In this document: positions 40,801 to 48,950 of the stretch, piece after piece
How the letters are laid out: the number at the start of each line of letters is the position of its first letter
Numbering within the stretch: position 1 is the first letter of the stretch
DNA from: Xenorhabdus japonica
GTDB taxonomy: Bacteria > Pseudomonadota > Gammaproteobacteria > Enterobacterales > Enterobacteriaceae
Direction of reading: 5' to 3'
Length of the DNA: 64,000 nt
NCBI RefSeq assembly: GCF_900115195.1
Contig: NZ_FOVO01000005.1
Coordinates: 62,001-126,000, forward strand
Program-made: the position numbers and the translations under genes
The notes under the pieces: generated by a model
What the model was told of the DNA's origin: nothing
The model's input: the letters and a program-made list of their open reading frames with translations, nothing else
The model's database searches: none

Positions 40801-43800
40801 CAAATGGCTACCGGCTGGTCTGGTATGACACCTAATGCAATCAGTTGATGCGCTAATCGGTTGGCGCGGGCATTCAATTCAGCATAGTTGAGTGTCTGGT
40901 TTTCATACTTTACTGCTATGGCATACGGCGTTCTCTCCACCTGTTGCTCAATCAACTGATGAACACACAACTGTTCAGGATACGGCGCTACGGCCGCATT
41001 CCAGGTTTCCAGCAATAATGTCCGCTCAGTGGATGACAAAATATCCATAGTCGTGACTGGTTGTTGAGGATGACTCACCATTGCCCGCAATAGGGCCTGC
41101 AAATAGCCGACCTGTCTTTCAATCGTTTCAGGGTTGAACAGAGCCGAAGAATAATTCAGTTCCCCAACAACTTCACCCACCTTCTCCGTCAATTCCAGTT
41201 GCAGATCGAATTTAGCAATATCGTATCCCTGTACGACTGGCGTCACCGCTAATTCCGGTAGTTGCCACTCTTCTGTATCATTCTCCTGCCAGGCAAACAT
41301 CACCTGAAATAACGGGGTATGTTCTGGTCTGCGCGGCGGTTGTACGATCTCAACCACCTGTTCGAAAGGCAGATCCTGATGCTCTTGCGCGTCCAGTATC
41401 GTCTGCCGTACACGCCGGAGTAGTGTGACCATATCCGGTGTACCGGACAAATCAATGCGCAATGCCAGGGTATTGACAAAGAATCCGATCAGCGGCTCGA
41501 TCTCCCGCCGGTTGCGGTTGGCGCTTGGTATACCGATCACCAAATCATCCTGCCCAGACAGACGTGACAATAATGCCGCCCAGGCGGTCAGCAATGTCAT
41601 AAATAATGTGGCACCGTGTTGTTGTCCCAACTGTTTCAGAGCCTGTACCAACACGGCATCAATCTGCACAGGTATCCGGCCGCCGGTAAATGATTGGCGG
41701 GATGGGCGGGGTCGATCTGTCGGCAATTCCAGCAATACAGGAGCATCGGCCAGTGTGCGCTGCCAGTAATCACTCTGCGCCCACAACCCTTCAACAGAGA
41801 AGACCTTACGCTGCCAAGCGGCATAATCAGGATATTGAATAACCAGCGAGGGCAATGGATCAGGCAGTTCATTCAAGCAAGCCGAATAAAGGGCGCTCAG
41901 TTCTGATTTCAATATCCCTAAAGACCAGCCATCAGACACAATGTGATGCTGAGTCAGTAAGAAAACGTAATCCCTATCAGTCCGTTGTATCAGCGCGCAA
42001 CGGATTAAGGGACCACGGGCAAGATCAAACGGCGTTTCTGCTTGCTGTGCGCACAGAAGCTTAAATTGTTCATCTATTTCAGGCACGCTACGCAGATCGT
42101 ATTGTTTCATCGGCAAACCATATCCCGCCGGCAACAATTCAACCTGAGGCTGACCGTCAACCATGATAAAAACTGAACGCAGCGCTTCGTGACGGGCAAA
42201 CAGACGATTTAACGCCTGCTGCCAAGCGGCAATATTAAGCTGACCACGCAAATGCAGTGCCAACGGAATATGATAGGTATCACTGACGCCATCAAACTGA
42301 GCCAAAAACCACAAACGCTGTTGGGCGAATGACAGTGGTAAAGCACTAGCACGGGATACGGGAATAATCTCAGACAATTTATTCCTTCCCTCATTGCGTT
42401 GGGCGCTAATCCTCTCAGCAAAGGCCGCGAGTGACGGTGACGTAAATAAAGCAACCAGCGGCAATTCAACACCGAAAGCGGCGATACGATTCATGACCCG
42501 TACCGCTAACAGTGAATGACCACCCAACGCAAAGAAGTTGTCATAACGGCTGATCTGCTCAACGCCTAATAATTCACTCCAGATAGACGCCAATGCGGTT
42601 TCTATCTCTCCTTGTGGTGCTGCGTAAACCTGACGGGCAAAGGCATTCTGCTCCGGCGCCGATAACGCCCGACGATCCAATTTGCCGTTTGGTGTCAGCG
42701 GGAAGGCGTCCAGACGCACAAAAGCCGCCGGCACCATATAATCAGGCAAAATAGCACTCAGATGCTCACGCAAACGGGCAGCCAATCCGTTGTCTTCTTC
42801 CGCGACAACGTAGGCAACCAAACGTTTATCTTGCCCGTCATCCAGCGCCAGTACCCACGCTTCGCGCACCGCAGGATATTCTGTCAACCGAGCTTCGATT
42901 TCAGCCGGTTCGATCCGAAATCCGCGGATTTTAACCTGCTGATCGTTACGGCCAACAAATACCAGATTGCCATCTGGCAAGTAGCGAACCAAATCTCCGG
43001 TGCGATACATTCTCGCATCAATTGCATCACTAAACGGGTCAACCAGAAAACGCTCATCAGTCAGATCGGGGAGATTGAGATAGCCGCGTGTCACGCCGAC
43101 ACCACCAATATACAGCTCTCCCACTACCCCCAATGGCACTGGCTGACCGTAGTCATCCAGCAGATAAATTCGGGTATTCGCCGTTGGACGCCCAATAGGC
43201 GCTAACGCCTCGGTATAGTTTAGCGGACAGCGCCAGTGGGTGGCACATACGGTAATTTCTGTCGGACCATAGGCATTGAACAGTGTAGCCTGACGGTGCA
43301 ATGTCCGAAGTAACGTCGGGCTGGGTGCTTCACCACCCAGTATCACGGTCGGTTTTATCGTCAACGTCGGTAAATCAGCCCCATCCCGTAGCAGAGCCGG
43401 CGTTAAACAAGCGTGCGTCACCGCTTGTTCTTCCAGATAATGCCAGAGGCGGTGCGGCTCCTGACGAACCGTGTCGGCCGGAATGGCCAAACAGGCTCCA
43501 CCAGCCAGCGCCATCATGGTTTCCCAGACACTGGCATCGAAACCAAATGAAGCGAACTGCAACACGCGATTACCGGAATGAATACCAAACTGGACAATTT
43601 TATCCCGAATAAGATTGACCAACCCACGATGTTCAACCATCACCCCTTTGGGCACGCCGGTAGAACCAGAGGTGTAAATCACATAGGCCAAATGACGGGA
43701 AGTCAGCTCCGCTACCTGCGGATTGCTATCCGTTTGATCAGGTAAGGAATTCGGATCAAGCCGACTGTTCGGATCAACCAAAGTCAACCCGACAAGCGCT

Positions 43801-46800
43801 TCCTCGCCCAACGCTACCTGTCCGGTCTCATCAGCCAATATTATTGAGGGAGCCGCATCATTCAGGATATGCGCCAGACGTTCCCCCGAATAAGCTGGCT
43901 CCAGAGGCACATAGGCACCACCGGCTTTCAACACCGCCAACAAACCCACCACCCGCGCCGGTGTGCTTGCCATGCAAATCGCTACCCGCTGATCCGGCTT
44001 GATTCCCCATGCTATCAATTGATGGGCCAGTCGGTTAGCATCAGCATTCAATTTGGCATAGCTAAGGGTTTGTCCTTCATACACCAACGCTGTGGCGTCA
44101 GGCGTTTTTTCTACCTGTTGTTCAATCAACTGATGGATACATAACTGTTCAGGATACGGTGTTTCAGTTGCGTTCCAGGTTTCCAGCAATAATGTACGTT
44201 CCGTTTCAGGCAAAATGTTCAGTGCCCGTACCGGTGTTTCCGGTGCCCGCTCCAGCGCGTCTGCCAGACTTGCCAACGCTTGTTGCATATAACCACATAT
44301 CCGATCCGGCTCAAACGGCTGTACTACCTGCGCAGTCAGCCCCAGAGTAGAACCCCCGTCCTCGACCGACAGCACAAACGGATAGTTGGTTCGCTCCTGT
44401 TCACCCAGGAATTCGATACCCGCTATCGCCTCATGTGGGATCAACGGCTGCTCATTATGCCGGTAATTCAACAAGGCGCTAAATAGTGACGTGCCGCCAG
44501 CTACCCCACTGCAACGTTGAGCCAGTGCCAGTGAAGCATGCTCATAATCCAACAATCCGGCCAGCCGGGACTGTGCCAACCGTACACTGTCGTGCACCGA
44601 TGTATCATCTATATCCAGTCGCAGCGGCAATGTGTTGATAAATAACCCCATTCCACTATCAGCCCCTTCCCCCGCCGCCATGCGTCCGAACAGTACAGTG
44701 CCAAACACGACTTTATTCTGTCCGCTGGTTCGAGATACCACCTGCGCCCAGGCCAGATGACATAACGTTGCGACACTGACGCCCAGGCGTTTTGCCTGCT
44801 GACGAAGGCGGTTGTTTAACTCTGGCGATAACATCCGGTGCGACTGTGTGACCTGAGAACCATCACGATGCACCTCGGTTAGGCCAAACGGCAGCGTCGG
44901 CTCATCCACGTCAGCCAGCATGTCGGTAAAGAAACGGGTATGCTCTGCCTGATTGATATTCAACCGAGCCTGCGCCACCAGATTGCGGAAAGGCACCGGT
45001 ATCGGCAAATTGTCATCCTGTCCGGCAAGACACATCTGCACTTCGCGATGCATCACTTCCATTGTCGTATGGTCGCCAATCAGGTGATGCTGCAATTGCA
45101 GCACATGCCAGCGGCCATCGGTTTCCTCCGCTACTGTTTCTTGTGCTACTACAAAGCGCAACAAGGGAGCCTGACTCAGATCAAAACGATACTGACGTGG
45201 GTCAAAATGGTGAGCCAATTGCTCACCCACTGGCCCATCAGCCGGATCCAGAGTCAGTTCAGTGACCGATAAAGGCGCTTGACGCCAGACCACCTGCACC
45301 GGTGCAGATAATCCCTGCCAGATAAATGCAGTTCGCAGGATATCATGGCGATCAACCACCTGTTGTACTGCCGCCAGATAGCGATCCAGCAGCATCCGAT
45401 CAGCAAAAATCATCGGATAGGTCAGCAGATAAGGATCACCTTCCTTCGCCAGCAAGTGATGGAACAAGATACCGTCCTGCAACGGCGACAGGGCATAGAT
45501 ATCCTGAACATTAGCGATCCCGCCCGGCACCTGTTCAACAATATGGTCAATTTCGGACTGGGACAGATCAGTCAGCGGCAACATTGCCGGTGTCAGCACA
45601 GTAGTCGCTGGGGTAATAACATTCGGTGGTATCACTACAGCCTGATGTTGTTCCAATGTCTGAGCCAATTCTGATAGCACCGGACACTGGAACAGGTTAC
45701 GGGCGGCCAGTGTCAATCCCAGACTGCGCAGGCGTTCAATCATCCGTATTCCGAGCAAAGAATGGCCACCCAGCGCAAAGAAACTGTCATGTCGGCTAAT
45801 TCGCTCAATACCCAGTAATTCGCGCCAAAGGGTTGCCAGAACAATTTCTTTCTCTCCTAGCGGCGCTTCATAAACCTGACGGGCGAAGGCGTTCTCCCCC
45901 GGTGCCGGCAACGCCCGACGATCCAATTTACCATTCGGCGTCAATGGAAATTCATCCAGACGCACAAAGGCCACCGGTATCATATAATCCGGCAACCGTA
46001 CACTCAGGTGTTCACGCAAGCGAGCGGCCAATTCGTCATTCTCTTGGGTCAGCACATAGGCAACCAGTTGTTTGTCCTGCCCCTCCCCTAACGCCAGCAC
46101 CACAGCTTCACGTATCGCCGGATATTCCACCAATCGAGCCTCTATTTCCTCTGGTTCAATTCGGAATCCGCGGATTTTCACCTGCTGATCGTTACGGCCC
46201 AGGAATTCTAGATTGCCGTCCGGCAAATAGCGGGCTAAATCTCCGGTGCGGTACATACGCGCATTCGGTTTATCGCTAAATGGATCGGTGAGAAAGCGTT
46301 CAGCGGTCAATTCAGGGCGATTGAGATAACCGCAAGCTACTCCGTCACCCCCGATATAAATCTCACCGGTTATCCCCAATGGCACCGGTTGACCATCAGT
46401 ATCCAGTAAATAAATCCGGGTGTTGGCAATAGGTCGACCAATAGGAATAGAAGTCGTACCCGATGTTAATCCGTGAATAGGGTAGGTAGTGGTAAATGTG
46501 GTTCCCTCACTCGGACCGTAGGCATTCAATAACTTTTGTGGTGGGTTCTTATGCAGCACTTGAGCAATGACATGCGGATCGAGAACATCTCCCCCGACCA
46601 GCAGCATTTTAAGTTGAGGTAGCACCGGAGATAGCTCCTCCGCCAATCGGTTAAACAGCCCGACACTCATCCACAAGACCGTAATGCGATGCGCCTGTAA
46701 CGCCTGGACAAAATCTCGCGGCGTCAGCAACGTAGTATGATCAATAATCACCAGCGCAGCACCGTTGAGCAACGGTGCCCAAACTTCGAAGGTGCTGGCA

Positions 46801-47558
46801 TCGAAAGCCGGATTAGCGGCAAAAGCAATCCGGTCATTGGGTTCGATATCAGTATAGCCATTATTGATAACCAGCCGGACGACAGCCCGATGGGGCACGA
46901 TGACCCCTTTTGGTATACCCGTCGAACCGGAGGTATACATGATATACGCGGGCTCGGCACTGGCACCCAATAAATCAAGATTACGATGCTCTTCTTTCGT
47001 GATCGGTTCTGTCTCACAAGTGAGACGGAGCCGCGGGATAACCAATTCAGCCGGAATCTCCGTCTGCATATCAGTCAGCAGTAATTTGGCGGCACAATCG
47101 TTTATCAGCCAGTTTTTCCGTTCATCCGGTACGTTGGGATCGACGGGGACATAAACCGCACCAGACTTAAGGATAGCTAACTGAGCCACCACCAGTTCGA
47201 TTGAGCGTTCTAACAGGATCGCTACATGGTCACCCAGGCAAATCCCCTGTTCAATCAGTTGACAAGTCAGCCAGTTGGCCCAAGCGTTCAGTTCCGCATA
47301 ACTCAGTGTCTGGTCTCCGGCGATTAACGCTATGGCAGCCGGGGTTTTCTCTACCTGTTGTTCAAACAACTGATGAATACATACATGGTCAGGATATGGG
47401 GTTTCCGTGGCGTTCCAGGATGCCAGCAACAGAGTACGTTCAGACTCAGATAATCCATTAAACTTTCCCGCAAATATGTCATTACCTACCTTTTCTGACG
47501 ACACATTCACTAACCCTGATTTAAGGGAGTTTTCCTTGCTGGTAATACTGTCTTTCAT
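31875..47558 (-). CDS. gxpS: GxpS-type pentamodular NRPS (GameXPeptide synthetase)
   Basis: 5227 residues, order A1-T1-C/E-A2-T2-C(LCL)-A3-T3-C/E-A4-T4-C/E-A5-T5-TE. Carrier serines (LGGHSLL) are near 598, 1681, 2741, 3826 and 4897. Three condensation domains carry the dual epimerisation/condensation signature HH[IL]xxxxGD (HHLLAKEGD about 700, HHLLANEGD about 2844, HHLLAHDGD about 3932). The LCL domain has HHIVSDG (about 1872). The thioesterase has GYSSGG (about 5025) and GDHFS. A-domain codes I read: A1 DAFWLGATFK (Val-like), A2, A4 and A5 DAWCIGAVCK (Leu expected), A3 DAWCMAAVCK (Phe-like). Predicted product cyclo(D-Val-L-Leu-D-Phe-D-Leu-L-Leu), matching GameXPeptide A from Photorhabdus/Xenorhabdus. 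The protein begins directly in the C-A linker, without a starter C domain. GAGG lies about 10 bases before the ATG. Stand-alone gene. Confidence 0.92.
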   Translation of the reverse strand: MKDSITSKENSLKSGLVNVSSEKVGNDIFAGKFNGLSESERTLLLASWNATETPYPDHVCIHQLFEQQVEKTPAAIALIAGDQTLSYAELNAWANWLTCQLIEQGICLGDHVAILLERSIELVVAQLAILKSGAVYVPVDPNVPDERKNWLINDCAAKLLLTDMQTEIPAELVIPRLRLTCETEPITKEEHRNLDLLGASAEPAYIMYTSGSTGIPKGVIVPHRAVVRLVINNGYTDIEPNDRIAFAANPAFDASTFEVWAPLLNGAALVIIDHTTLLTPRDFVQALQAHRITVLWMSVGLFNRLAEELSPVLPQLKMLLVGGDVLDPHVIAQVLHKNPPQKLLNAYGPSEGTTFTTTYPIHGLTSGTTSIPIGRPIANTRIYLLDTDGQPVPLGITGEIYIGGDGVACGYLNRPELTAERFLTDPFSDKPNARMYRTGDLARYLPDGNLEFLGRNDQQVKIRGFRIEPEEIEARLVEYPAIREAVVLALGEGQDKQLVAYVLTQENDELAARLREHLSVRLPDYMIPVAFVRLDEFPLTPNGKLDRRALPAPGENAFARQVYEAPLGEKEIVLATLWRELLGIERISRHDSFFALGGHSLLGIRMIERLRSLGLTLAARNLFQCPVLSELAQTLEQHQAVVIPPNVITPATTVLTPAMLPLTDLSQSEIDHIVEQVPGGIANVQDIYALSPLQDGILFHHLLAKEGDPYLLTYPMIFADRMLLDRYLAAVQQVVDRHDILRTAFIWQGLSAPVQVVWRQAPLSVTELTLDPADGPVGEQLAHHFDPRQYRFDLSQAPLLRFVVAQETVAEETDGRWHVLQLQHHLIGDHTTMEVMHREVQMCLAGQDDNLPIPVPFRNLVAQARLNINQAEHTRFFTDMLADVDEPTLPFGLTEVHRDGSQVTQSHRMLSPELNNRLRQQAKRLGVSVATLCHLAWAQVVSRTSGQNKVVFGTVLFGRMAAGEGADSGMGLFINTLPLRLDIDDTSVHDSVRLAQSRLAGLLDYEHASLALAQRCSGVAGGTSLFSALLNYRHNEQPLIPHEAIAGIEFLGEQERTNYPFVLSVEDGGSTLGLTAQVVQPFEPDRICGYMQQALASLADALERAPETPVRALNILPETERTLLLETWNATETPYPEQLCIHQLIEQQVEKTPDATALVYEGQTLSYAKLNADANRLAHQLIAWGIKPDQRVAICMASTPARVVGLLAVLKAGGAYVPLEPAYSGERLAHILNDAAPSIILADETGQVALGEEALVGLTLVDPNSRLDPNSLPDQTDSNPQVAELTSRHLAYVIYTSGSTGVPKGVMVEHRGLVNLIRDKIVQFGIHSGNRVLQFASFGFDASVWETMMALAGGACLAIPADTVRQEPHRLWHYLEEQAVTHACLTPALLRDGADLPTLTIKPTVILGGEAPSPTLLRTLHRQATLFNAYGPTEITVCATHWRCPLNYTEALAPIGRPTANTRIYLLDDYGQPVPLGVVGELYIGGVGVTRGYLNLPDLTDERFLVDPFSDAIDARMYRTGDLVRYLPDGNLVFVGRNDQQVKIRGFRIEPAEIEARLTEYPAVREAWVLALDDGQDKRLVAYVVAEEDNGLAARLREHLSAILPDYMVPAAFVRLDAFPLTPNGKLDRRALSAPEQNAFARQVYAAPQGEIETALASIWSELLGVEQISRYDNFFALGGHSLLAVRVMNRIAAFGVELPLVALFTSPSLAAFAERISAQRNEGRNKLSEIIPVSRASALPLSFAQQRLWFLAQFDGVSDTYHIPLALHLRGQLNIAAWQQALNRLFARHEALRSVFIMVDGQPQVELLPAGYGLPMKQYDLRSVPEIDEQFKLLCAQQAETPFDLARGPLIRCALIQRTDRDYVFLLTQHHIVSDGWSLGILKSELSALYSACLNELPDPLPSLVIQYPDYAAWQRKVFSVEGLWAQSDYWQRTLADAPVLLELPTDRPRPSRQSFTGGRIPVQIDAVLVQALKQLGQQHGATLFMTLLTAWAALLSRLSGQDDLVIGIPSANRNRREIEPLIGFFVNTLALRIDLSGTPDMVTLLRRVRQTILDAQEHQDLPFEQVVEIVQPPRRPEHTPLFQVMFAWQENDTEEWQLPELAVTPVVQGYDIAKFDLQLELTEKVGEVVGELNYSSALFNPETIERQVGYLQALLRAMVSHPQQPVTTMDILSSTERTLLLETWNAAVAPYPEQLCVHQLIEQQVERTPYAIAVKYENQTLNYAELNARANRLAHQLIALGVIPDQPVAICVTRSPERIVGLLAVLKAGGAYVPLDPAYPGERLAYLLTDAAPTILLADSIGRAALGEEALKMFTVLDPNALPDQPDSNPQVPELTSRHLAYVIYTSGSTGRPKGVMIEHQSVVNLTLEHIAQFDVGVTSRMLQFASFGFDASVWEIMMALSSGAMLVIPLETIRQDLHRLWHFLEEQGITLACMTPAMFHDGTGLPEIAIKPTLMFAGETPATALFQTLCGRADLINAYGPTEITVCATIWNCPSDYTGGLIPIGKPTVNKRLYLLDKHGQPVPLGAVGELYIGGVGVARGYLNHPELTAERFLTDPFSDDTDARMYRTGDLARYLPDGNLVFAGRNDQQVKIRGFRIEPGEIEAHLTEHPLVSEALVLALGDSQDKRLVAYVVENNAIENNIVAEVDNGLAVTLREHLSARLPDYMVPAAFVRLDEFPLTPNGKLDRQALPAPDQHAFARQVYEAPQGEIEHALAAIWSELLEVEQISRHDSFFALGGHSLLAVRMIERLRRMGLGVSVQTLFEQPTLSVLAQSLAQHCEIRVPDNGITPDMITLTPDMLPLIDLTQPEIDRIVEQVPGGIANIQDIYALSPLQDGILFHHLLANEGDPYLLITQQAFADRSLLDRYLAAVQQVVDRHDILRTAFIWEGLSAPAQVVCRQVPLSITELTLNPADGSISDQLAQRFDPRQHRIDLSQAPLLRFVIAQDTDGRWILLQLLHHLIGDHTTLEVMNNEVQAYLTGRGDCLSAPVPFRTLVAQAQLGISQEEHTRFFTDMLAAVDEPTLPFGLMEVHHDGSQVAESHRMLTPALNSRLRNQARRLGVSVAALCHLAWAQVLSRTSGQKQVVFGTVLFGRMQAGEGADNGMGLFINTLPLRLDIDETPVQESVQAAHTRLAGLLAHEHASLALAQRCSGVASGTPLFNALLNYRHNTQPVTPDEIINGIEFLGAQERTNYPFVLSVEDGGSDLGLTAQVVQPFDPERICDYMQQALESLTEALEQAPEMPVQMLEILPATERTLLLKTWNATETTYPDQLCIHQLFEQQVENAPDATALVYENQSLSYAELNIRANRLAHQLVALGVVPDQRVAICMASSPARIVGMLAILKAGGAYVPLDPAYPGERLHHILTDAAPAILLADNSGRSVLNEQILSQQVVLDPNSLPDQPDTDQPDHNPQIAALTAHHLAYVIYTSGSTGTPKGVMVEHCGLVNLIRDKITQFAIHSHSRMLQFASFGFDASVWEIMMTLCSGASLAIPDDTVRQDPRRLWQYLEEQSVTHTCLTPALLRDGADLPAMTIKPTLILGGEAPSVALLQALSDRATVFNAYGPTEITVCATAWRCPSNYQGGFIPIGRPTANTCVYLLDALSQPVPLGAVGELYIGGAGVARGYLNRPELTSERFLADPFSGAANARMYRTGDLVRYLPDGNLVFVGRNDQQIKIRGFRIEPGEIEVRLTEHSAVREAQVLALGDGQEKRLVAYVVVETAEVVETAEADDGLVNRLREHLSASLPDYMVPAAFVRLDAFPLTPNGKLDRRALPMPGEEAFARQIYAAPQGETETALAAIWHDLLGVEQISRYDSFFALGGHSLLAVRMVERLRNLGFTLAIRDLFQSPVLSELAQTLKLNQDECVPANVITPATTKLTPEMLPLIDLTQPEIDRIIEQIPGGIANIQDIYALSPLQDGILFHHLLAHDGDPYLLAGRMAFADRPLLDRYLAAVQQVIDRHDILRTAFIWEGLSVPAQVVCRQVRLSVSELTLDPADGSVSDQLAQHFDPRQYRIDLGQAPLLRFVVAPESDGRWIVLQLMHHLIGDHTALDVMSNEVQAYLDGQENDLPAPAPFRNLVAQARLGVSQEQHIRFFTDMLAEVEEPTLPFGLTEVHHDGSQVTESHRMLSAELNERLRSQARRLSVSLAALCHLAWAQVLSRTSGQEQVVFGTVLFGRMAAGEGADNGMGLFINTLPLRLDIDNTPVQDSVQVTHRWLAGLLAHEHASLALAQRCSGVQGGTPLFSTLLNYRHNALPTASNEIMDGVEFLGAQERTNYPFTLSVEDFGEALGLTAQIVQPFDPERVCGYMQRALESLVEALEQAPETPVRMLEILPETEKNLLLKTWNATETAYPDQLCIHQLFEQQVEKNPDATALIYEEQIFSYAELNGYANRLAHQLIELGVQPDQRVAICVKRAPSRIAGLLAVLKAGGAYVPLDPAYPADRLAYMLDDAAPLVVLADNTGRAALGEEALAKLTVLDPNTLPDQPDNNPQTPALTSRHMAYVIYTSGSTGMPKGVMVEHRGLVNLIRDKISQFDIHSHSRMLQFASFSFDASVWEIMMALCGGATLDIPADTVRQDPIRLWHYLEEQAVTHACLTPALLRDGADLPEINIKPTLILGGEAPSAALLQSLCGRATLFNAYGPTEITVCATTWHCPADYINVLTPIGRPTANTCVYLLDACGQPVPLGAAGELYIGGDGVARGYLNRPDLTAERFLVDPFNQTPEARMYRTGDLARYLPDGNLIFIGRNDQQVKIRGFRIEPGEIEARLIEYPAVREAIVLALGDGQDKRLIAYVVAEEDNGLAVRLREHLSAILPDYMVPAAFVRLDAFPLTPNGKLDRRALPDPDQNAFAHQAYEAPQGEVEIALAAIWCELLEVEQIGRYDNFFALGGHSLLAMRMINLAAGRGLMCTLNNLFQFPVLAELASKITLDPLSQPQSSAIPVRPFGTEPPLFFVPSGMDDYSYVFGLAQHIQSGYPIYALAWPSINEEQISTIEALAAKMITFMKAVQPEGRYRIYGYSSGGVLAYAIAQQLLHAGETVDFLGLIDTPAPHCFKQQVIQPKLQFLAELAKQSGGKHEEEIAVLHQGIDKLNLVQFIAAAQGLELYPANLRPDLIAKRWEQMVNYMQMVKEYEPQALAITLHQFYAREPYPQLPFVTEAELPSFGMEPSLGWKQVVPDSLLQLTSVPGDHFSLMEDSENKTILAKTLSIALAMNCETEAV
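36357..36392 (-). repeat. 18-bp tandem duplication inside gxpS module 4
   Basis: TTCTGCCGTTTCTACTAC occurs twice in tandem on the plus strand, encoding a doubled VVETAE in the flexible C-terminal subdomain of A4. It keeps the frame. Other modules differ in length at the same place, so this linker tolerates slippage. Confidence 0.8.
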
Positions 47559-48547
47559 CTACTTACTACCTCAACGAATCTATTGGATATTTGAAAATTG
47601 TTATTCCCAGAAACCATCAAAAATGTTTTTCTTTTATTTTTAGGAGAAATAACAACGGGCACGCCAAGCATCGAAAGATACTCAGACAATATTTGTCTCA
47701 GGCGCTGGATGTCATAGTTTGGTTAATAACCGCACAGCCAAAAATAATGTGACAATAATTTTCCAGACAACGGAATAAAGGATTCATTTGATGAACCATA
47801 AGAAGGCATTCTATTTTTTTCCTGTTTTTTAGATAAGCGTTTTTGATCTACATCAATTTTTTGTTACGCTGAATTCCACAACTAAATAAAAATGGATCTG
47901 TTGAATATATCTATTGGCATGAGCGCTAAGTCCTTGCTGTATTTTATCCATTTAGTATTAATATCTAATTGAAATTATTTCAGATGAAATAAAGTATTTA
48001 TGAATATATATAACCCCTAACAACCAAGGAACAAGGCAGGCCAAATTAAGTCACTGATTATCAACAAGTTACAATAAACACATGTATATTTACCCATATA
48101 AAAAATAAACTAACTTTACTACATGTTATTTTATAATAATCAAATTGCATAACTAATGTAAATGTAAACAATGATTATATTTAATACCGAAACAAAACAA
48201 TTTAGAGTGAACACTAATTTTCGTACATATTCCTTTGCAATAATGGAAAAACATTATGAATATGAAAGCTCATTGAATTTAATACCATTACAAAATAATA
48301 TTAAAATAAAAAAATAACATTACTAATTATTTATTTAAACATATATTTTATTTTCATTGATGGAAAAATTAGTGACATAAAATCACAATCTCCAGCTAAT
48401 ATTTATAAATAATCAGCATATTAAACTTATAAAATTAATATAATAAACAAAATGACCATAATATTATAAATATAAATTCATTAATTCCATTAACTCTACA
48501 TAGTTTCTATGGAAAATTATTAGGTATGTAAGAACCTATATTACTAT
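47559..48547. other. AT-rich gxpS upstream region
   Basis: About 1 kb with no credible gene. It should contain the gxpS promoter. The only sharp site seen is an FNR-type box at 47843-47856. From about 48000 to 48540 the sequence is extremely AT-rich without obvious repeats. Confidence 0.5.
47843..47856. promoter_or_regulatory. FNR-type box upstream of gxpS
   Basis: TTGAT-ctac-ATCAA is a perfect match to the FNR consensus TTGAT-N4-ATCAA, about 285 bp upstream of the gxpS start. Anaerobic/oxygen control of the peptide synthetase is therefore possible. The distance to the promoter is unknown. Confidence 0.45.
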
Positions 48548-48549
48548 TA

Positions 48550-48700
48550 ATATCAAATGTAGTTCCCAAACCGTACAGACACAATAGAAGGTGTGGCTGC
48601 AATACCGAACGATCCATCGCCTCGTAAGTTATCGGGCTTTTCAAGGCATCAGTAAAGCTCAACCGCAAGTCGGTTTCCTTGATCATATCGAGCAGAAGTC
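48550..48700 (-). pseudogene. Fragment of a Tn3-family transposase
   Basis: On the minus strand one frame reads LLLDMIKETDLRLSFTDALK, then SPITYEAMDRSVLQPHLLLC and LYGLGT, a well-conserved stretch of TnpA of Tn3-type transposons. Neither end of the gene nor terminal repeats are visible nearby; it is a scrap of an old insertion between gxpS and the hpa locus. Confidence 0.75.
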
Positions 48701-48775
48701 ACAGGTTATTGATAGTATTGAGGGAACGTTAGAACTGGCTGATTAAGCCGATTTAAGTAAACTTTTGGTAAAAAA

Positions 48776-48842
48776 GGCGCAATTTTTAGGGTGAGAGTCC
48801 TATTAATTGCGCCTGACCATTTCCTAATCTGATTAGGAAATA
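48776..48842. terminator. Two adjacent hairpins downstream of the SDR gene
   Basis: GGCGCAATT...AATTGCGCC (48776-48813, interrupted stem) and TTTCCTAATC-t-GATTAGGAAA (about 48820-48840). A third small stem AAGTTGAG...CTCAACTT is at 48859-48886. These lie between the Tn3 scrap and the end of the leftward SDR gene and could end its transcript. Confidence 0.45.
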
Positions 48843-48950
48843 TATATCCTTCATCTTTTAAAGTTGAGGCTTAGTTGGCTCAACTTGAAACCCACAGTGT
48901 TCAAAATTCATTCTAAATCCTTAAAAGTCGGCCCCTGAAAGTAAACGGCT

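Noticed and set aside
45833..46279. 148-aa and similar plus-strand frames across the NRPS gene
   Set aside because: All are antisense shadows of repeated A and C domains; similar shadow frames recur at equivalent positions in several modules.
48001..48540. Possible genes in the AT-rich gap upstream of gxpS
   Set aside because: Stops occur in all frames at short intervals; nothing coding could be supported.
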